Assembly: GCF_010365305.1 (NCBI RefSeq)
Contig: NZ_CP048279.1
Location: 2,294,001 to 2,358,000 of the forward strand
Direction of reading: 5' to 3'
Source of the DNA: Staphylococcus sp. MI 10-1553
GTDB taxonomy: Bacteria; Bacillota; Bacilli; Staphylococcales; Staphylococcaceae
DNA: 64,000 bases
In this document: positions 1 to 10,091 of the stretch, piece by piece
Layout: every line of letters begins with the position of its first letter
Position numbering within the stretch: position 1 is the stretch's first letter
Program-made: the position numbers and the translations under genes
The notes under the pieces: generated by a model
Databases searched by the model: none
The model's input: only the letters and a program-made list of their open reading frames with translations
What the model was told of the DNA's origin: nothing

Positions 1-317
1 ATAAATCGATTGCTTGTCTTTAATATTTCTTTCTCTACCCTTTAGTATATTCACTTGATTATTCTTTAGCCAGTAGTACCAACTGTCAAAGTCACTTTCA
101 CTTATCGAAAAAGCAATATGTGTGTACGATGATTGACTTATCTCTTTTCTAGGTATATTCTTTTCCTCATTTAGCGCTAACCAAACACCTGCTAGGTAAA
201 ATAGGCTGTGTGCTCCCCTTCAACTAATAATGGCGCTTTTAAGATATCTTTATAGAACTTAATAGAATTTCTTAAATCCGAAACAGAATATGTGATATGA
301 TTGATAGCATTAATCAT
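1..317 (-). pseudogene. fosB: Frameshifted FosB-type metallothiol transferase (5' part, cut by window edge)
   Basis: Reading the minus strand from the ATG at 317 gives a FosB-like N-terminus (INHITYSVSDL, then KFYKDIL and AYF). Near 196-201 the frame breaks: one A appears to be missing before the codons for LAGVWLALNEE. Restoring it yields a continuous match (NIPRKEI, YTHIAF, NVNILKGRERNIKD, QSIY) to the window edge. FosB adds bacillithiol to fosfomycin using a metal held by His and Glu; the first two His (NHI, THIAF) are visible and the C-terminal Glu lies outside the window. About 104 of roughly 139 residues are present. The frameshift should abolish function unless it is a sequencing error. 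It lies in the accessory patch next to the enterotoxin gene. Confidence 0.75.
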
Positions 318-661
318 GAAATGCGCCTTTCATACTTATCGATTTCATTTATTTCAACGATATTTTACACTATATTTTGCTCAAACAAAATAATAGTTAT
401 AAATTCCACTATTTAATGAGTATGATTTTTTAGTATGTACTTCTAAAAATATGAGATAAAGTGGATTTCGATATGATTCCTAAAGAAAACATTATAGTCT
501 TGGCAAATATAGACCTTGAAAAAGACGCTGAACATAAACTAACAATTTAATAAAAAAATTCCTCTCGTCATTAAAAAAACAAGTCCTTCTCCATTCCTTG
601 TTCAATCAAAAAGCAAGCACCGAAATGCCTGCTTTCAAAACTCAACCATCAACAATGGCCT
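318..661. other. Intergenic gap between fosB remnant and enterotoxin gene
   Basis: AT-rich, with no supported gene. A short plus-strand open frame near 472-550 (starting MIPKENIIVLANIDLEK) has no visible ribosome binding site and looks like debris. The only clear signal is the terminator hairpin at 608-637. Confidence 0.5.
608..637 (-). terminator. Rho-independent terminator of the enterotoxin gene
   Basis: On the minus strand AAAGCAGGCA and TGCTTGCTTT form a stem around a 6-nt loop, followed by a T run. It lies about 25 nt past the toxin stop codon. Confidence 0.7.
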
Positions 662-1459
662 TTATTTCTTTGTTAAATGAACTTCAATTTTTACACTTTT
701 AGAGTCAACAGTCTTATTATCAGCATATATCATTAAATACTTAGATTGATCAAAAGAATTGCCAGGTGGGGGCATCATATCATACCAAAAGGAATCGCCG
801 TTATATTCAATAAACTTGATATACCCTGTTTCGTATGGTGAACTTCGATCGTCATATAATTTTAATTTCTTAACCAAAAAATTTCTAGCTTTCACATCAA
901 GTTCTTGCGCCGTTACAAGTTTCTTGTCGGTTTGTATGTCAAAAGATAAAGTATGCCGATTGTCTTCATAAACTTGTATCACAACCGATTGTGATTCATT
1001 ATTATCAAAATGATTGCCTTTATAGTCAGTCAAACCTCCATACATACAAGTTTTGTTCTTAGTTTCATTATTATCTTTTTCTTGTGCAGAGTAATAACAT
1101 CTCGCATAATAATTTGTGCCAAAAATATCTACATGTTGATTTCTATATTTTCCAGCTAACTCTTTACTCAAGAATTCGGTCTTAACTAGTTGATTACTTT
1201 GCGACTTAGGATTTTTTATATTGAAGATTAAATCATGTGCTAAAAAACTATCGATAGATTTAACATTTTGGTCTGATATAAAATCATCTTCATACAAATA
1301 TCTCATGTTCCCCATTACTCCTGCAAATTCGCTTGATTTGTGCAATTGATCTGGTGTGGGGTCTGGTGAACGCTCTGCTAAAGCAACAGACCCACTTGCC
1401 ATCATGAGTATGAATGTAACGCTACAAAATATACTTATAACAAATCGTTTCTTGTTCAT
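662..1459 (-). CDS. Staphylococcal enterotoxin, SEC/SEB-type superantigen (SE-int-like)
   Basis: A 265-residue secreted pyrogenic toxin superantigen. Residues 1-28 form a signal peptide (KKR, hydrophobic core, ALA cleavage site), leaving a mature start ERSPDPTPD typical of SEB/SEC. The Cys pair of the disulphide loop lies in YYARCYYS and KTCMYGG, followed by the family signature motifs LDVKARNFL and SPYETGYIKFIE. Such toxins crosslink MHC class II with T-cell receptor V-beta chains. The SEC zinc motif HEGNH reads YKGNH here, so one zinc ligand is lost. It is clearly diverged from S. aureus SEC, hence probably the S. intermedius-group toxin se-int rather than canine SEC. A GGGGAG ribosome binding site precedes the ATG. 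It is a monocistronic gene beside the tmRNA attachment site. Confidence 0.9.
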   Translation of the reverse strand: MNKKRFVISIFCSVTFILMMASGSVALAERSPDPTPDQLHKSSEFAGVMGNMRYLYEDDFISDQNVKSIDSFLAHDLIFNIKNPKSQSNQLVKTEFLSKELAGKYRNQHVDIFGTNYYARCYYSAQEKDNNETKNKTCMYGGLTDYKGNHFDNNESQSVVIQVYEDNRHTLSFDIQTDKKLVTAQELDVKARNFLVKKLKLYDDRSSPYETGYIKFIEYNGDSFWYDMMPPPGNSFDQSKYLMIYADNKTVDSKSVKIEVHLTKK

Positions 1460-1695
1460 AGTGTTCTCCCCTATTCTACATTCTCAAGTATACCTATACA
1501 ACTTATAATAATTTAAATATATAAAAATATCAACTTGTTAAAAACAAAAATTAATAACAATACGAAAACCTTTACCCAGTCATCCTCTATTTCATCATGC
1601 TTCCCTCGATTTTTGGGATGAACATTCATTTTATAACATTGGTCATTTTCATAAAATGATAGCTTTCACAACAAATTACCACTTTCTTTCCACAC

Positions 1696-1758
1696 AAAAA
1701 AGCAAGGTCGATGTGTTAGCGTCATACACTCTTGACACTTTATCGACACTTGCTTTTC
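1696..1758. terminator. Imperfect hairpin, possible bidirectional terminator
   Basis: AAAAGCAAG-G-TCGAT at the left pairs with ATCGA-CA-CTTGCTTTT at the right across a loop of about 30 nt, with A and T runs at the outer edges. Confidence 0.4.
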
Positions 1759-1785
1759 AAAAACCCTGTTATTACAAGGTGCTAG

Positions 1786-1799
1786 CTTTATATGTAGTG
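1786..1799. repeat. 14-bp direct repeat, outer copy (possible att remnant)
   Basis: CTTTATATGTAGTG here is identical to 1979-1992, which covers the last bases of the tmRNA gene and its 3' flank. The bases next to the two copies differ. Staphylococcal pathogenicity islands use the tmRNA 3' end as attachment site, so this may be a scar. Confidence 0.4.
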
Positions 1800-1910
1800 A
1801 TTGAAGAAGAGCCAAAGTAAGCACAATCATGAAAAATTATTGATGGTCAGTTTCTTTGGTCAACGTATATATTTTGACCATTAAATCACCAAAATATCAA
1901 AAATAATGAA

Positions 1911-1956
1911 AAACACCTTACAAACGTTAATACATCAATGTTTGTAAGGTGTTTTT
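1911..1956 (-). terminator. Terminator of tmRNA (bidirectional)
   Basis: AAACACCTTACAAACG and TGTTTGTAAGGTGTTT form a near-perfect stem of about 15 bp with flanking A and T runs, about 35 nt past the tmRNA 3' end. Confidence 0.8.
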
Positions 1957-1978
1957 AAAATCTAAATATTAGCAATCA

Positions 1979-1992
1979 CTTTATATGTAGTG
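1979..1992. repeat. 14-bp direct repeat, tmRNA-proximal copy
   Basis: CTTTATATGTAGTG; see 1786-1799. It overlaps the 3' terminus of the tmRNA gene. Confidence 0.4.
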
Positions 1993-2347
1993 GAGACGGC
2001 GGGATTTGAACCCGCGTCCAGAGGTCCTGATACAAATGTTTCTACGTGTGTAGTCTATCGTTCAATTTCACATCACGCAAGGCGATAGACAGCCAACATG
2101 ATGCTAGTTTGATTCATCTCTTCTCGCCAGACTTCAAACGGCAGTGACGAGCGTATCCTACTCAAGTTGAATCACGTTAACAGCACATAGGCGATGCTGT
2201 TAGGTGATGCAGAGTGCGCTTAGGCAGCTGCTGCGAAGTTATTGTTAGTTTTGCCAGTTATTATAAACTGATGTGTTGGTAACGAAGACAACCCTCCGAC
2301 ACGCTTCATGAGCTCGGGGGACCCCTGTCGAATCCATAAACGTCCCC
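1991..2347 (-). ncRNA. ssrA: Transfer-messenger RNA (tmRNA, 10Sa RNA)
   Basis: The 5' end reads GGGGACGTTTATGGATTCGA and the 3' end gives the T-arm GGTTCAAATCC and acceptor strand GTCTCCA, which pairs with the 5' end; CCA is not encoded. The internal tag frame at 2255-2220 reads GKTNNNFAAAA-stop, close to but different from the GKSNNNFAVAA tag I recall for S. aureus. tmRNA with SmpB rescues stalled ribosomes and tags the product for proteolysis by ClpP-type proteases. smpB and rnr lie immediately upstream on the same strand. The 3' end (CCCGCCGTCTCCA) matches the known core of a staphylococcal pathogenicity island attachment site. Confidence 0.95.
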
Positions 2348-2420
2348 ATAGTATTCAATGTGCTTCCGTTATATGAAAGCACATTATATCATATCAAAAA
2401 TTGACATACTTCGCAAATTC

Positions 2421-2894
2421 TTAATATTTTTGTTTCATCGCACGGTCCATATCACGTTGAACCGCTTTTTCTTTTAATGATTGACGCTTATCATATTTTT
2501 TCTTACCACGTGCAACACCTAATAATACTTTGCAATTTCCATGTTTTAGATAGAGTTTGAGCGGAATGATTGAATAACCAATCTCACGTGTACGCTCGCC
2601 TAACTTCAAAATCTCACGTTTGTGTAGTAACAGTTTACGTACACGTAGCGGATCATGATTAAATCGGTTGCCCTCTTCATAAGGCGCAATATGCATATTA
2701 TGCAAGAAGATTTCGCCATGTTTCACTTGTGCATAACTATCTTTTAAATTGGCACTCCCACGACGAATCGATTTAATTTCAGTCCCTTGTAACGCAATGC
2801 CCGCTTCAATCGTGTCCTCGATGTTATAGTCATGGCGCGCTTTACGATTTTCTGCTAATGTGCCTTTTCCTGATTTTTTTGGCATTGGTTTCAC
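2421..2894 (-). CDS. smpB: SsrA-binding protein SmpB
   Basis: 157 residues, the usual family length. Conserved SmpB segments are visible: ENRKARHDY near 16-24, [11 protein letters not shown] near 34-44, [12 protein letters not shown] and RVRKLLLHK in the centre of the OB fold, and the basic tail GKKKYDKRQ, which enters the ribosomal mRNA channel. SmpB binds the tRNA-like domain of tmRNA and is required for trans-translation. The gene starts one base after the rnr stop and tmRNA follows within about 75 bp, so rescue factor, RNase R and tmRNA form one functional block. Confidence 0.97.
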   Translation of the reverse strand: MKPMPKKSGKGTLAENRKARHDYNIEDTIEAGIALQGTEIKSIRRGSANLKDSYAQVKHGEIFLHNMHIAPYEEGNRFNHDPLRVRKLLLHKREILKLGERTREIGYSIIPLKLYLKHGNCKVLLGVARGKKKYDKRQSLKEKAVQRDMDRAMKQKY

Positions 2895-2895
2895 C

Positions 2896-5259
2896 TCAAA
2901 TTATTTTTTTCTTTTTACGTGCCTTTTTCTTCACTTTTTTACCTTTATAAAACGGCTTATGTTGTGTATTACCTGATTTTTCACGTTGTCTGGCATTCTT
3001 ACCTTTACGTGATTTACGCTTTTTCTTTTTATCATTTTTCTCAAATTGATTGCCTTTTGTCTTCGCTTGAATTGTTTTACCGCGTGGCTCTCTTTCACGT
3101 TTCGAGCCCACATCAATCGGCATCCCTACAATTTGGAAATCGATTTGACGTTCATCCACATCGACGTGAATGACTTTAACTTTCACGACATCACCAATGC
3201 GGTAAACTTTTGCTTTTCGTTCACCAATCAATGCCATTTGACGCTCATCAAAATGGTAATAGTCATCAGACATATTTTGCATGTTGACCATACCTTCAAT
3301 CGTGTTTGGCAATTCTACAAACATACCAAAATTCGCGACAGAACTAATGACACCTTCAAATTCATCGCCAATATGTTGAATCATGAACTCTGCTTTTTTC
3401 AGTTCATCTGTATCACGTTCTGCATCAATGGCACGACGTTCACGATTTGATGTATGCTCAGCAATTTGTGGCAGCTTGTCTTCCCATTCATGCATTGCAC
3501 GGCCATCCATTGACTTTTCGATCAAATATTTACGCACTAAACGATGAACAATCAAGTCTGGATAACGACGAATTGGTGACGTAAAATGCGTATAATAATC
3601 TGCTGCTAAGCCGAAATGTCCTAAGTTATCGGCATCATAACGTGCTTGTTGCATTGAACGTAACATCATCGTTGAAATGACCATGTCTTCCGGGCGTCCA
3701 GCAATTTCTTCATTAATGTTTTGAAGTGTGCTCGGATGAATATCTTCGCCTGTTCCTTTCACCATAATGCCAAAGTTCGTAATAAAATCAAAGAACTGAC
3801 GGAGACGTTCTGACTTCGGCTGTTCGTGAATGCGGTAAATGAATGGCACTTCCATTTTATTGAAATGCTCTGCCACTGTTTCGTTCGCAATCAACATAAA
3901 TGATTCGATTAAACGTTCACCTTCACCACGTTCACGCGTGACGACTTCTTTCGGAATACCTTCCTCATTCACGATGACTTTCGCTTCTTTAATATCAAAG
4001 TCGATCTCGCCACGCTTTTTACGCATAGCAATCAATTGTTGCGATAACGTTTGGGCTAAATCTAACATCGGCACGATTTCTGGATATTGTGCTCTTGTCG
4101 CTGCATCTTTGTCTGTCATGATCCGATTCACAGCGTCATAAGTCATACGTGCATTAGAATGAATCACACTTTCAAAAATCTCGTGTTTGACCACTTGGCC
4201 TTGTGCATCAATTTCCATTCGACAACTCATCGCTAAACGGTCCACCTCAGGATTTAACGAACAAATACCGTTACTCAATCGGTGTGGAATCATCGGAATC
4301 ACACGATCGACTAAATAGACACTTGTTGCGCGGTCATACGCTTCACGGTCTAACGCCGAACCTTCTGTGACATAATAGCTCACGTCCGCAATGCTGACCG
4401 TCAATTCCGTGTTGCCATTGCCTAGCTTTTTCACAGCAATGGCATCATCTAAGTCTTTCGCATCTGCGCCATCGATCGTTATCGTCAGTTCATCTCTTAA
4501 GTCACGACGCCCTTTAAGTTCATCTGGTTGAATCGTTTCAGGTACATCTTCTGCTTCTTTCAATACATCATCAGGAAACTCAATTTCTATGCCATGTTGG
4601 TAAATGATCGATAAAATATCAACACCAGGATCATTTTTATGGCCTAAAATCGCTGAAATTTGACCCTCTGGACTGTTCGTACCATCAGAGTATTGCGTGA
4701 TCTGCACTAACACTTTATGACCTTCTACCGCACCGAGTTCTTGACCTTTTGGCACGAAGATATCTTGCATAATACGTTTATCATCAGGCACAACGAAACC
4801 GAAGTGACGCGCTTCAGAAAATGTACCGACAACTTGTTTAATTGAGTGGGATTCGATTGCCTTCACTTCACCTTCGAACTTGCCTTTACGGAAATCACCA
4901 CGCGACTTCTTCACTTCTACTAATACGACGTCGCCATCCATCGCACGGTTGATTTTTGTCGGTGGAATAAAGATGTCTTCCATTTCGTTGTCATCCGGAC
5001 GTAAAAAGGCAAACCCCTTTTTATTTTGGCTTAACGTCCCTCTCACTAAACCTGAATTTGTCTTCTGTTGTTGTTTTTGATAACGGTCTTGTTTCGTACG
5101 CGTCACCATTCCTGTTTGTTCTAACTCTACCAAAATCTTAATAAGGGCACGAAATGAATCCGCACTACTTAGTCCTAATGCATCTTGGAAGTCAGATACA
5201 GACATGGGTTCATAGTCTGCACTTTTGATAATTGCTATAATCTCTTCTTTTAAATTCAT
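2896..5259 (-). CDS. rnr: Ribonuclease R (3'-5' exoribonuclease)
   Basis: 787 residues in the standard RNase R architecture: N-terminal winged helix (about 1-65), two cold-shock OB domains (about 70-205), RNB catalytic domain starting near 255, S1 domain (about 620-705) and a Lys/Arg-rich tail. The catalytic acidic cluster [11 protein letters not shown] lies at 263-273, and the motif [12 protein letters not shown] is present. RNase R degrades structured RNA and, with tmRNA-SmpB, the faulty mRNA on stalled ribosomes. AGGAGG precedes the ATG. The rnr-smpB spacing of one base indicates cotranscription. Confidence 0.97.
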   Translation of the reverse strand: MNLKEEIIAIIKSADYEPMSVSDFQDALGLSSADSFRALIKILVELEQTGMVTRTKQDRYQKQQQKTNSGLVRGTLSQNKKGFAFLRPDDNEMEDIFIPPTKINRAMDGDVVLVEVKKSRGDFRKGKFEGEVKAIESHSIKQVVGTFSEARHFGFVVPDDKRIMQDIFVPKGQELGAVEGHKVLVQITQYSDGTNSPEGQISAILGHKNDPGVDILSIIYQHGIEIEFPDDVLKEAEDVPETIQPDELKGRRDLRDELTITIDGADAKDLDDAIAVKKLGNGNTELTVSIADVSYYVTEGSALDREAYDRATSVYLVDRVIPMIPHRLSNGICSLNPEVDRLAMSCRMEIDAQGQVVKHEIFESVIHSNARMTYDAVNRIMTDKDAATRAQYPEIVPMLDLAQTLSQQLIAMRKKRGEIDFDIKEAKVIVNEEGIPKEVVTRERGEGERLIESFMLIANETVAEHFNKMEVPFIYRIHEQPKSERLRQFFDFITNFGIMVKGTGEDIHPSTLQNINEEIAGRPEDMVISTMMLRSMQQARYDADNLGHFGLAADYYTHFTSPIRRYPDLIVHRLVRKYLIEKSMDGRAMHEWEDKLPQIAEHTSNRERRAIDAERDTDELKKAEFMIQHIGDEFEGVISSVANFGMFVELPNTIEGMVNMQNMSDDYYHFDERQMALIGERKAKVYRIGDVVKVKVIHVDVDERQIDFQIVGMPIDVGSKREREPRGKTIQAKTKGNQFEKNDKKKKRKSRKGKNARQREKSGNTQHKPFYKGKKVKKKARKKKKII

Positions 5260-5313
5260 TTTGCTCCTCCTTTCTTTTTATAAAATAGTTAAAATATATA
5301 TGTTATCGCCTCT

Positions 5314-6054
5314 TTATTCAGACCAATCTAACGACTCTAAAAATTGATAAACATCTTCAAATACTGCTTCTTTTTCTTTATCAATAGTGATGACGTGACC
5401 TGATTCTTTGTACCAAGAAATTCGTTTTTCGTCCGACATCACTTCATCATAAATGACGTTGGCAGAATCTGGGTTAATCATCTCATCTTGTTCGGCTTGT
5501 ATCACTAAAATAGGATCAATCACTTCATCCACACTGTCACGCACTTCTTGAATCGTCCCTTGTAACTCTCTCAATGTGTCAGTCGGATGAAACGCTGCCA
5601 TTTCGCGCTCAATCGTCTCGTCATCTTTACCTTCATATTTTTTAAATTGGCGGGCATAGTCTAACACACCTTCATACATTGTCCCTTCAGTTTTAATGTA
5701 CATCGGTGAGCACATCGTTACAATACCCTTTACAGTGCGATTTAAGCTTAGTTTTAATGCAAAAACGCCACCTAATGATAAACCAGCGACGGCGATTTCG
5801 TCATAACCTTGTTCCACTAAAAATTCATAACCATCGAGCACATCTTTATACCAAACGTGGGGACTCGATTGTAAAATTTCTTCAGGTGGTGCCGCATGCC
5901 CTTCATAATGAGGCGCATAAGACGTGTACCCTTTTTTCTGTAAAAAGCGCCCTAATTGTCTGACATCTGAACTGTTGCCAGTAAAACCGTGTAATAATAA
6001 CACTGCACGTTTCCCTTCCTCAAAAAAGAAAGGTTTCGGTAATTGAATCTTCAT
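5314..6054 (-). CDS. est: Alpha/beta-hydrolase carboxylesterase (Est30-like)
   Basis: 246 residues, the size of Geobacillus Est30-type carboxylesterases. The oxyanion motif HGFTG is at 22-26, the nucleophile elbow GLSLG at 91-95 (Ser93), the acid Asp190 in AEQDEM and the His220 in SGHVI. There is no signal peptide, so it is cytoplasmic. It hydrolyses short-chain esters; the physiological substrate is unknown. It lies between secG and rnr on the same strand, as in other staphylococci. Confidence 0.9.
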   Translation of the reverse strand: MKIQLPKPFFFEEGKRAVLLLHGFTGNSSDVRQLGRFLQKKGYTSYAPHYEGHAAPPEEILQSSPHVWYKDVLDGYEFLVEQGYDEIAVAGLSLGGVFALKLSLNRTVKGIVTMCSPMYIKTEGTMYEGVLDYARQFKKYEGKDDETIEREMAAFHPTDTLRELQGTIQEVRDSVDEVIDPILVIQAEQDEMINPDSANVIYDEVMSDEKRISWYKESGHVITIDKEKEAVFEDVYQFLESLDWSE

Positions 6055-6122
6055 CGGTAAACTCTCGTCCTTTCAATAACTCATACACTCTATTTTATCG
6101 GTTTGACACGGTGTACACAAAC

Positions 6123-6153
6123 AAAAAAGTCCGACTTTTCAACGGCCGGACTC
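6123..6153 (-). terminator. Terminator after secG
   Basis: On the minus strand AGTCCG pairs with CGGACT across a 13-nt loop, then six T. It sits at the end of secG, separating it from est. Confidence 0.65.
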
Positions 6154-6386
6154 TACATATTGAAGTAACTGATACCTAACATTAATACAAAGAAAATAAT
6201 CGAAAGTACAATTGTCAATCTATGCAAAAATAAATCTACACCACGTTGTTTTTGTTTACCAAATAATTGTTCAGCACCACCACTAATGGCACCTGATAAG
6301 CCATTGCTTTTACCTTCTTGTAATAAAACAACAGTGATGAGCGCGATACAGTCAATAATGAGTAATACTACGAAAAAACTATGCAT
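6153..6386 (-). CDS. secG: Protein translocase subunit SecG
   Basis: 77 residues from the ATG at 6386, chosen over an in-frame ATG five codons upstream because GGAGG lies 8 nt before it and the protein then begins [12 protein letters not shown] as in S. aureus SecG. Two transmembrane helices flank the conserved loop [19 protein letters not shown]. SecG is the auxiliary subunit of the SecYEG channel and aids SecA-driven export; secA lies at 37.8-40.3 kb in this window. Confidence 0.95.
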   Translation of the reverse strand: MHSFFVVLLIIDCIALITVVLLQEGKSNGLSGAISGGAEQLFGKQKQRGVDLFLHRLTIVLSIIFFVLMLGISYFNM

Positions 6387-6454
6387 CAGACTGTCCTCCA
6401 TTCATCATATACGAAAGCTATTTTATCATATATTTAAACGATTCACAACAAGCT

Positions 6455-6922
6455 TTATCGATTAAACGTGGACTTGCGCTTGACACTTACCTTAACCATC
6501 ATCACTGCAAGTACAAGTGATCCAATCATCACTACCGCATATGGGATTAAACCGAAGAAACCTTTCACATGAAAAATCGCTGTGTAAAGTATCGGTGGAT
6601 TCAGTAACGCGTTGAAAATTTGCGAAACGAAGACCGCTAACATAAACCACCATAAATAAGGATGTTGATTTTTTAATGCGACCACGCCAGCTGCATTCGC
6701 GAGTATGTAAAGAATACCGATGTAACGCAGACTGTTGTTAATCGCATTAATACTATTTTCAGTCGCTTTATTACCCGAATGTTCAAGCATATACGTCACG
6801 ACTTGACCATCCACGATCACGACTTGATGGATCACTAAACAAACAGCGAATAAAAACGACAGATAAGCCAGTAACTTTCCTGTATGTTGGGCACGTAACT
6901 CCGTGTCTTGTAATTGTGGCAT
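6455..6922 (-). CDS. Uncharacterised four-helix membrane protein
   Basis: 155 residues with four predicted transmembrane segments (about 17-37, 65-85, 92-112 and 120-143), a short acidic N-terminus and a basic C-terminus (KVSVKRKS). I do not recognise a named family. It lies just upstream of secG on the same strand with a 68-bp gap, as hypothetical genes do in other staphylococcal secG-eno intervals. GGAGC-type Shine-Dalgarno bases precede the ATG. No catalytic motif is visible. Confidence 0.75.
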   Translation of the reverse strand: MPQLQDTELRAQHTGKLLAYLSFLFAVCLVIHQVVIVDGQVVTYMLEHSGNKATENSINAINNSLRYIGILYILANAAGVVALKNQHPYLWWFMLAVFVSQIFNALLNPPILYTAIFHVKGFFGLIPYAVVMIGSLVLAVMMVKVSVKRKSTFNR

Positions 6923-7000
6923 TTCTTTGCTCCTTCTATATCATATAAGCCTATTATAACAGTTTGAAACAATGAAAGAAAACCTATGTTGAATACACTT

Positions 7001-7224
7001 GTTTCAATGTAATAAACGAATTAGCGACAAAACCAGTGCTTATTCGGCATGCGCCACAAAACCACGCTTAAAAGTGATAATAAATATCCAGAGTAATGCG
7101 ATTCAGTCTATCATTGAAAATATCGCACTGATACTCTCTAATTGCATAATGCTCATGACTATTGAAATCAGAACTAATAATGTCAAAACATATTTTATGA
7201 CATTGTAAAACAAAGAAAATACAG
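7001..7224 (-). pseudogene. Membrane-protein debris between the exporter gene and the secG cluster
   Basis: On the minus strand a frame reads SAVFSLFYNVIKYVLTLLV, then a hydrophobic stretch to FSMID, an in-frame TGA near 7105, then IALLWIFIITFKRGFVAHAE and a stop. Two hydrophobic helices separated by one stop suggest the tail of a decayed membrane protein gene. There is no start or ribosome binding site. The parent is not identified and it could be chance; the plus-strand open frame over the same bases looks non-coding. Confidence 0.3.
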
Positions 7225-7229
7225 CTGAT

Positions 7230-8432
7230 TTAGATTGATTGTTTAATATTTACGTTAAAACTTCTCATAATCACCGAAAAAGCAACAACGATGATGAGTA
7301 TTGCTGATGAAGTAAGAATGCTATACCTTACACCTATCATATTCACTATTAATCCAGATAATGCTAAACCTATAGGGTAACCAGCTGTACTGAACGAATA
7401 GTACAAAGAAAATATCCTCCCTTGATTTTGCTCAGGTATATTTTCTTGAATATAAGTCTTGGAAAATATCATTGCTGGAACGGAAATAATGCCAAATAAT
7501 AATGCTAACAAAAGAAAGAAAAGTACATTATGGGATACACCTATAATAAAAAATACGACTCCATGGGCGATAATGGAAAAATCTATAAATTTCCGACTAC
7601 TTTTAACTTTCAATTTAGAAACGAGTATACTCCCTATCACTATACCTAAAGATAAAAGAGATGAAAATAAGGAAAATATGATTGGATTATCACTTATTTC
7701 GTTCTTAATCAATATAGGTATTACAACAGGATATACACCCCATATCAATAAATTCCAAAATGAGTTATTGATTAACAATGATAAAACATGACTCCCTTTA
7801 AAAATGTTTTTCAAGCTGTAATGGTTTGAAACATCTTTTTCTTTTATGTCTCTAGATTTTTCAATATCCAACTTATTGATGAGTTTTAAAAATAGCAATA
7901 GAGAAATTAAAAATGTCATTGCATTAATAATAAATCCGATACTATTGTAATGAAAACTCAAAAAAACGCCGGAAATCATTGGCCCTAAAATAAGCGCGAT
8001 GTCAAATTGAATATAAAGTATGCTATTAGCTGATATTAACTCATTTTTCTTAACGACTTTAGGTAATAAAATATTAGATAATATATCATTAGCTGATGAA
8101 AATGCGCCGGAAACACATAATAAAAAGAATACCGTATATATATTGCCATAATATAATGATATCGGTATGATAAAAAACACAATTGCTCTTGATAAAAAGG
8201 ACACATAGGTTATTAACTTGATATTTTTATCAATCATATACCCAATTAATGGAGCCAATATAATTGAAGGTATCTCTAAACAAAGTAACGCTATAGCAAT
8301 ATATACAGGTTGATTTGTCATAGCATATATGAGCCAAACTAAAAACAGATTAGCCATAGCATCTCCTAAGTTTGAAATAAAACTTCCGCTAAATAAGCTC
8401 AAGAAATCCCTTTGTTTTAACATTGAAATCAT
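7230..8432 (-). CDS. Major facilitator superfamily efflux transporter (MefA/EntS-like)
   Basis: 400 residues with 12 hydrophobic segments. The loop 2-3 motif (GYMIDKNIKLI) resembles MFS motif A, and the fold resembles the MFS_3 group that includes macrolide exporter MefA and enterobactin exporter EntS. The substrate cannot be told from sequence. GTGAGG lies 8 nt before the ATG at 8432. It is noticeably richer in AT and in Ile/Asn/Ser than its neighbours and sits between the secG cluster and the eno terminator, where I know of no such gene in S. aureus, so horizontal acquisition is likely. It appears monocistronic. Confidence 0.85.
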   Translation of the reverse strand: MISMLKQRDFLSLFSGSFISNLGDAMANLFLVWLIYAMTNQPVYIAIALLCLEIPSIILAPLIGYMIDKNIKLITYVSFLSRAIVFFIIPISLYYGNIYTVFFLLCVSGAFSSANDILSNILLPKVVKKNELISANSILYIQFDIALILGPMISGVFLSFHYNSIGFIINAMTFLISLLLFLKLINKLDIEKSRDIKEKDVSNHYSLKNIFKGSHVLSLLINNSFWNLLIWGVYPVVIPILIKNEISDNPIIFSLFSSLLSLGIVIGSILVSKLKVKSSRKFIDFSIIAHGVVFFIIGVSHNVLFFLLLALLFGIISVPAMIFSKTYIQENIPEQNQGRIFSLYYSFSTAGYPIGLALSGLIVNMIGVRYSILTSSAILIIVVAFSVIMRSFNVNIKQSI

Positions 8433-8608
8433 AATACTAACCTCACAAGTACTCTACATTTAATTTATATTCTGTTTTAACAGTTACTACTCGATATAAT
8501 AGACCTCTTATTTTATATTTGATCATAGGTTTTGTTGCTATATATAATTCTGAAGCCTCTATTTTAATTATATACTGTAAATTCAGAAAATTAAATATTA
8601 AACAATTA

Positions 8609-8645
8609 AAAAAGAGGTTAGAACGTGATGTCCTAACCTCTCTTA
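8609..8645 (-). terminator. Terminator of the glycolytic operon (after eno)
   Basis: AAGAGGTTAG and CTAACCTCT form a strong stem with A and T runs outside, 15 nt past the eno stop codon. Confidence 0.85.
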
Positions 8646-8659
8646 CTTGTGTTATCTAA

Positions 8660-9982
<1,323 letters not shown>

Positions 9983-10091
9983 TCAATCAATTTATAAATA
10001 TACATTCAATAAAATTTGAACATACTTTATTCCATTTTGTATTTGACTACTTAATGCTATTATAGCGATTCATCTGTGTTTCTCAAATGAT

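Larger units (their letters stand above)
1460..1990. other. Intergenic region between enterotoxin gene and tmRNA
   Basis: No coding potential seen. It contains an imperfect hairpin at 1696-1758 (AAAAGCAAG pairing with CTTGCTTTT), one copy of a 14-bp direct repeat at 1786-1799 and the tmRNA terminator at 1911-1956. The composition fits a decayed island edge. Confidence 0.5.

Noticed and set aside
472..550. 25-codon plus-strand frame in the fosB-toxin gap
   Set aside because: No binding site and too short to judge; treated as debris.
6999..7208. Plus-strand 69-codon open frame
   Set aside because: Composition is not protein-like and there is no binding site; the minus-strand reading (7001-7224) gives a more credible hydrophobic remnant.
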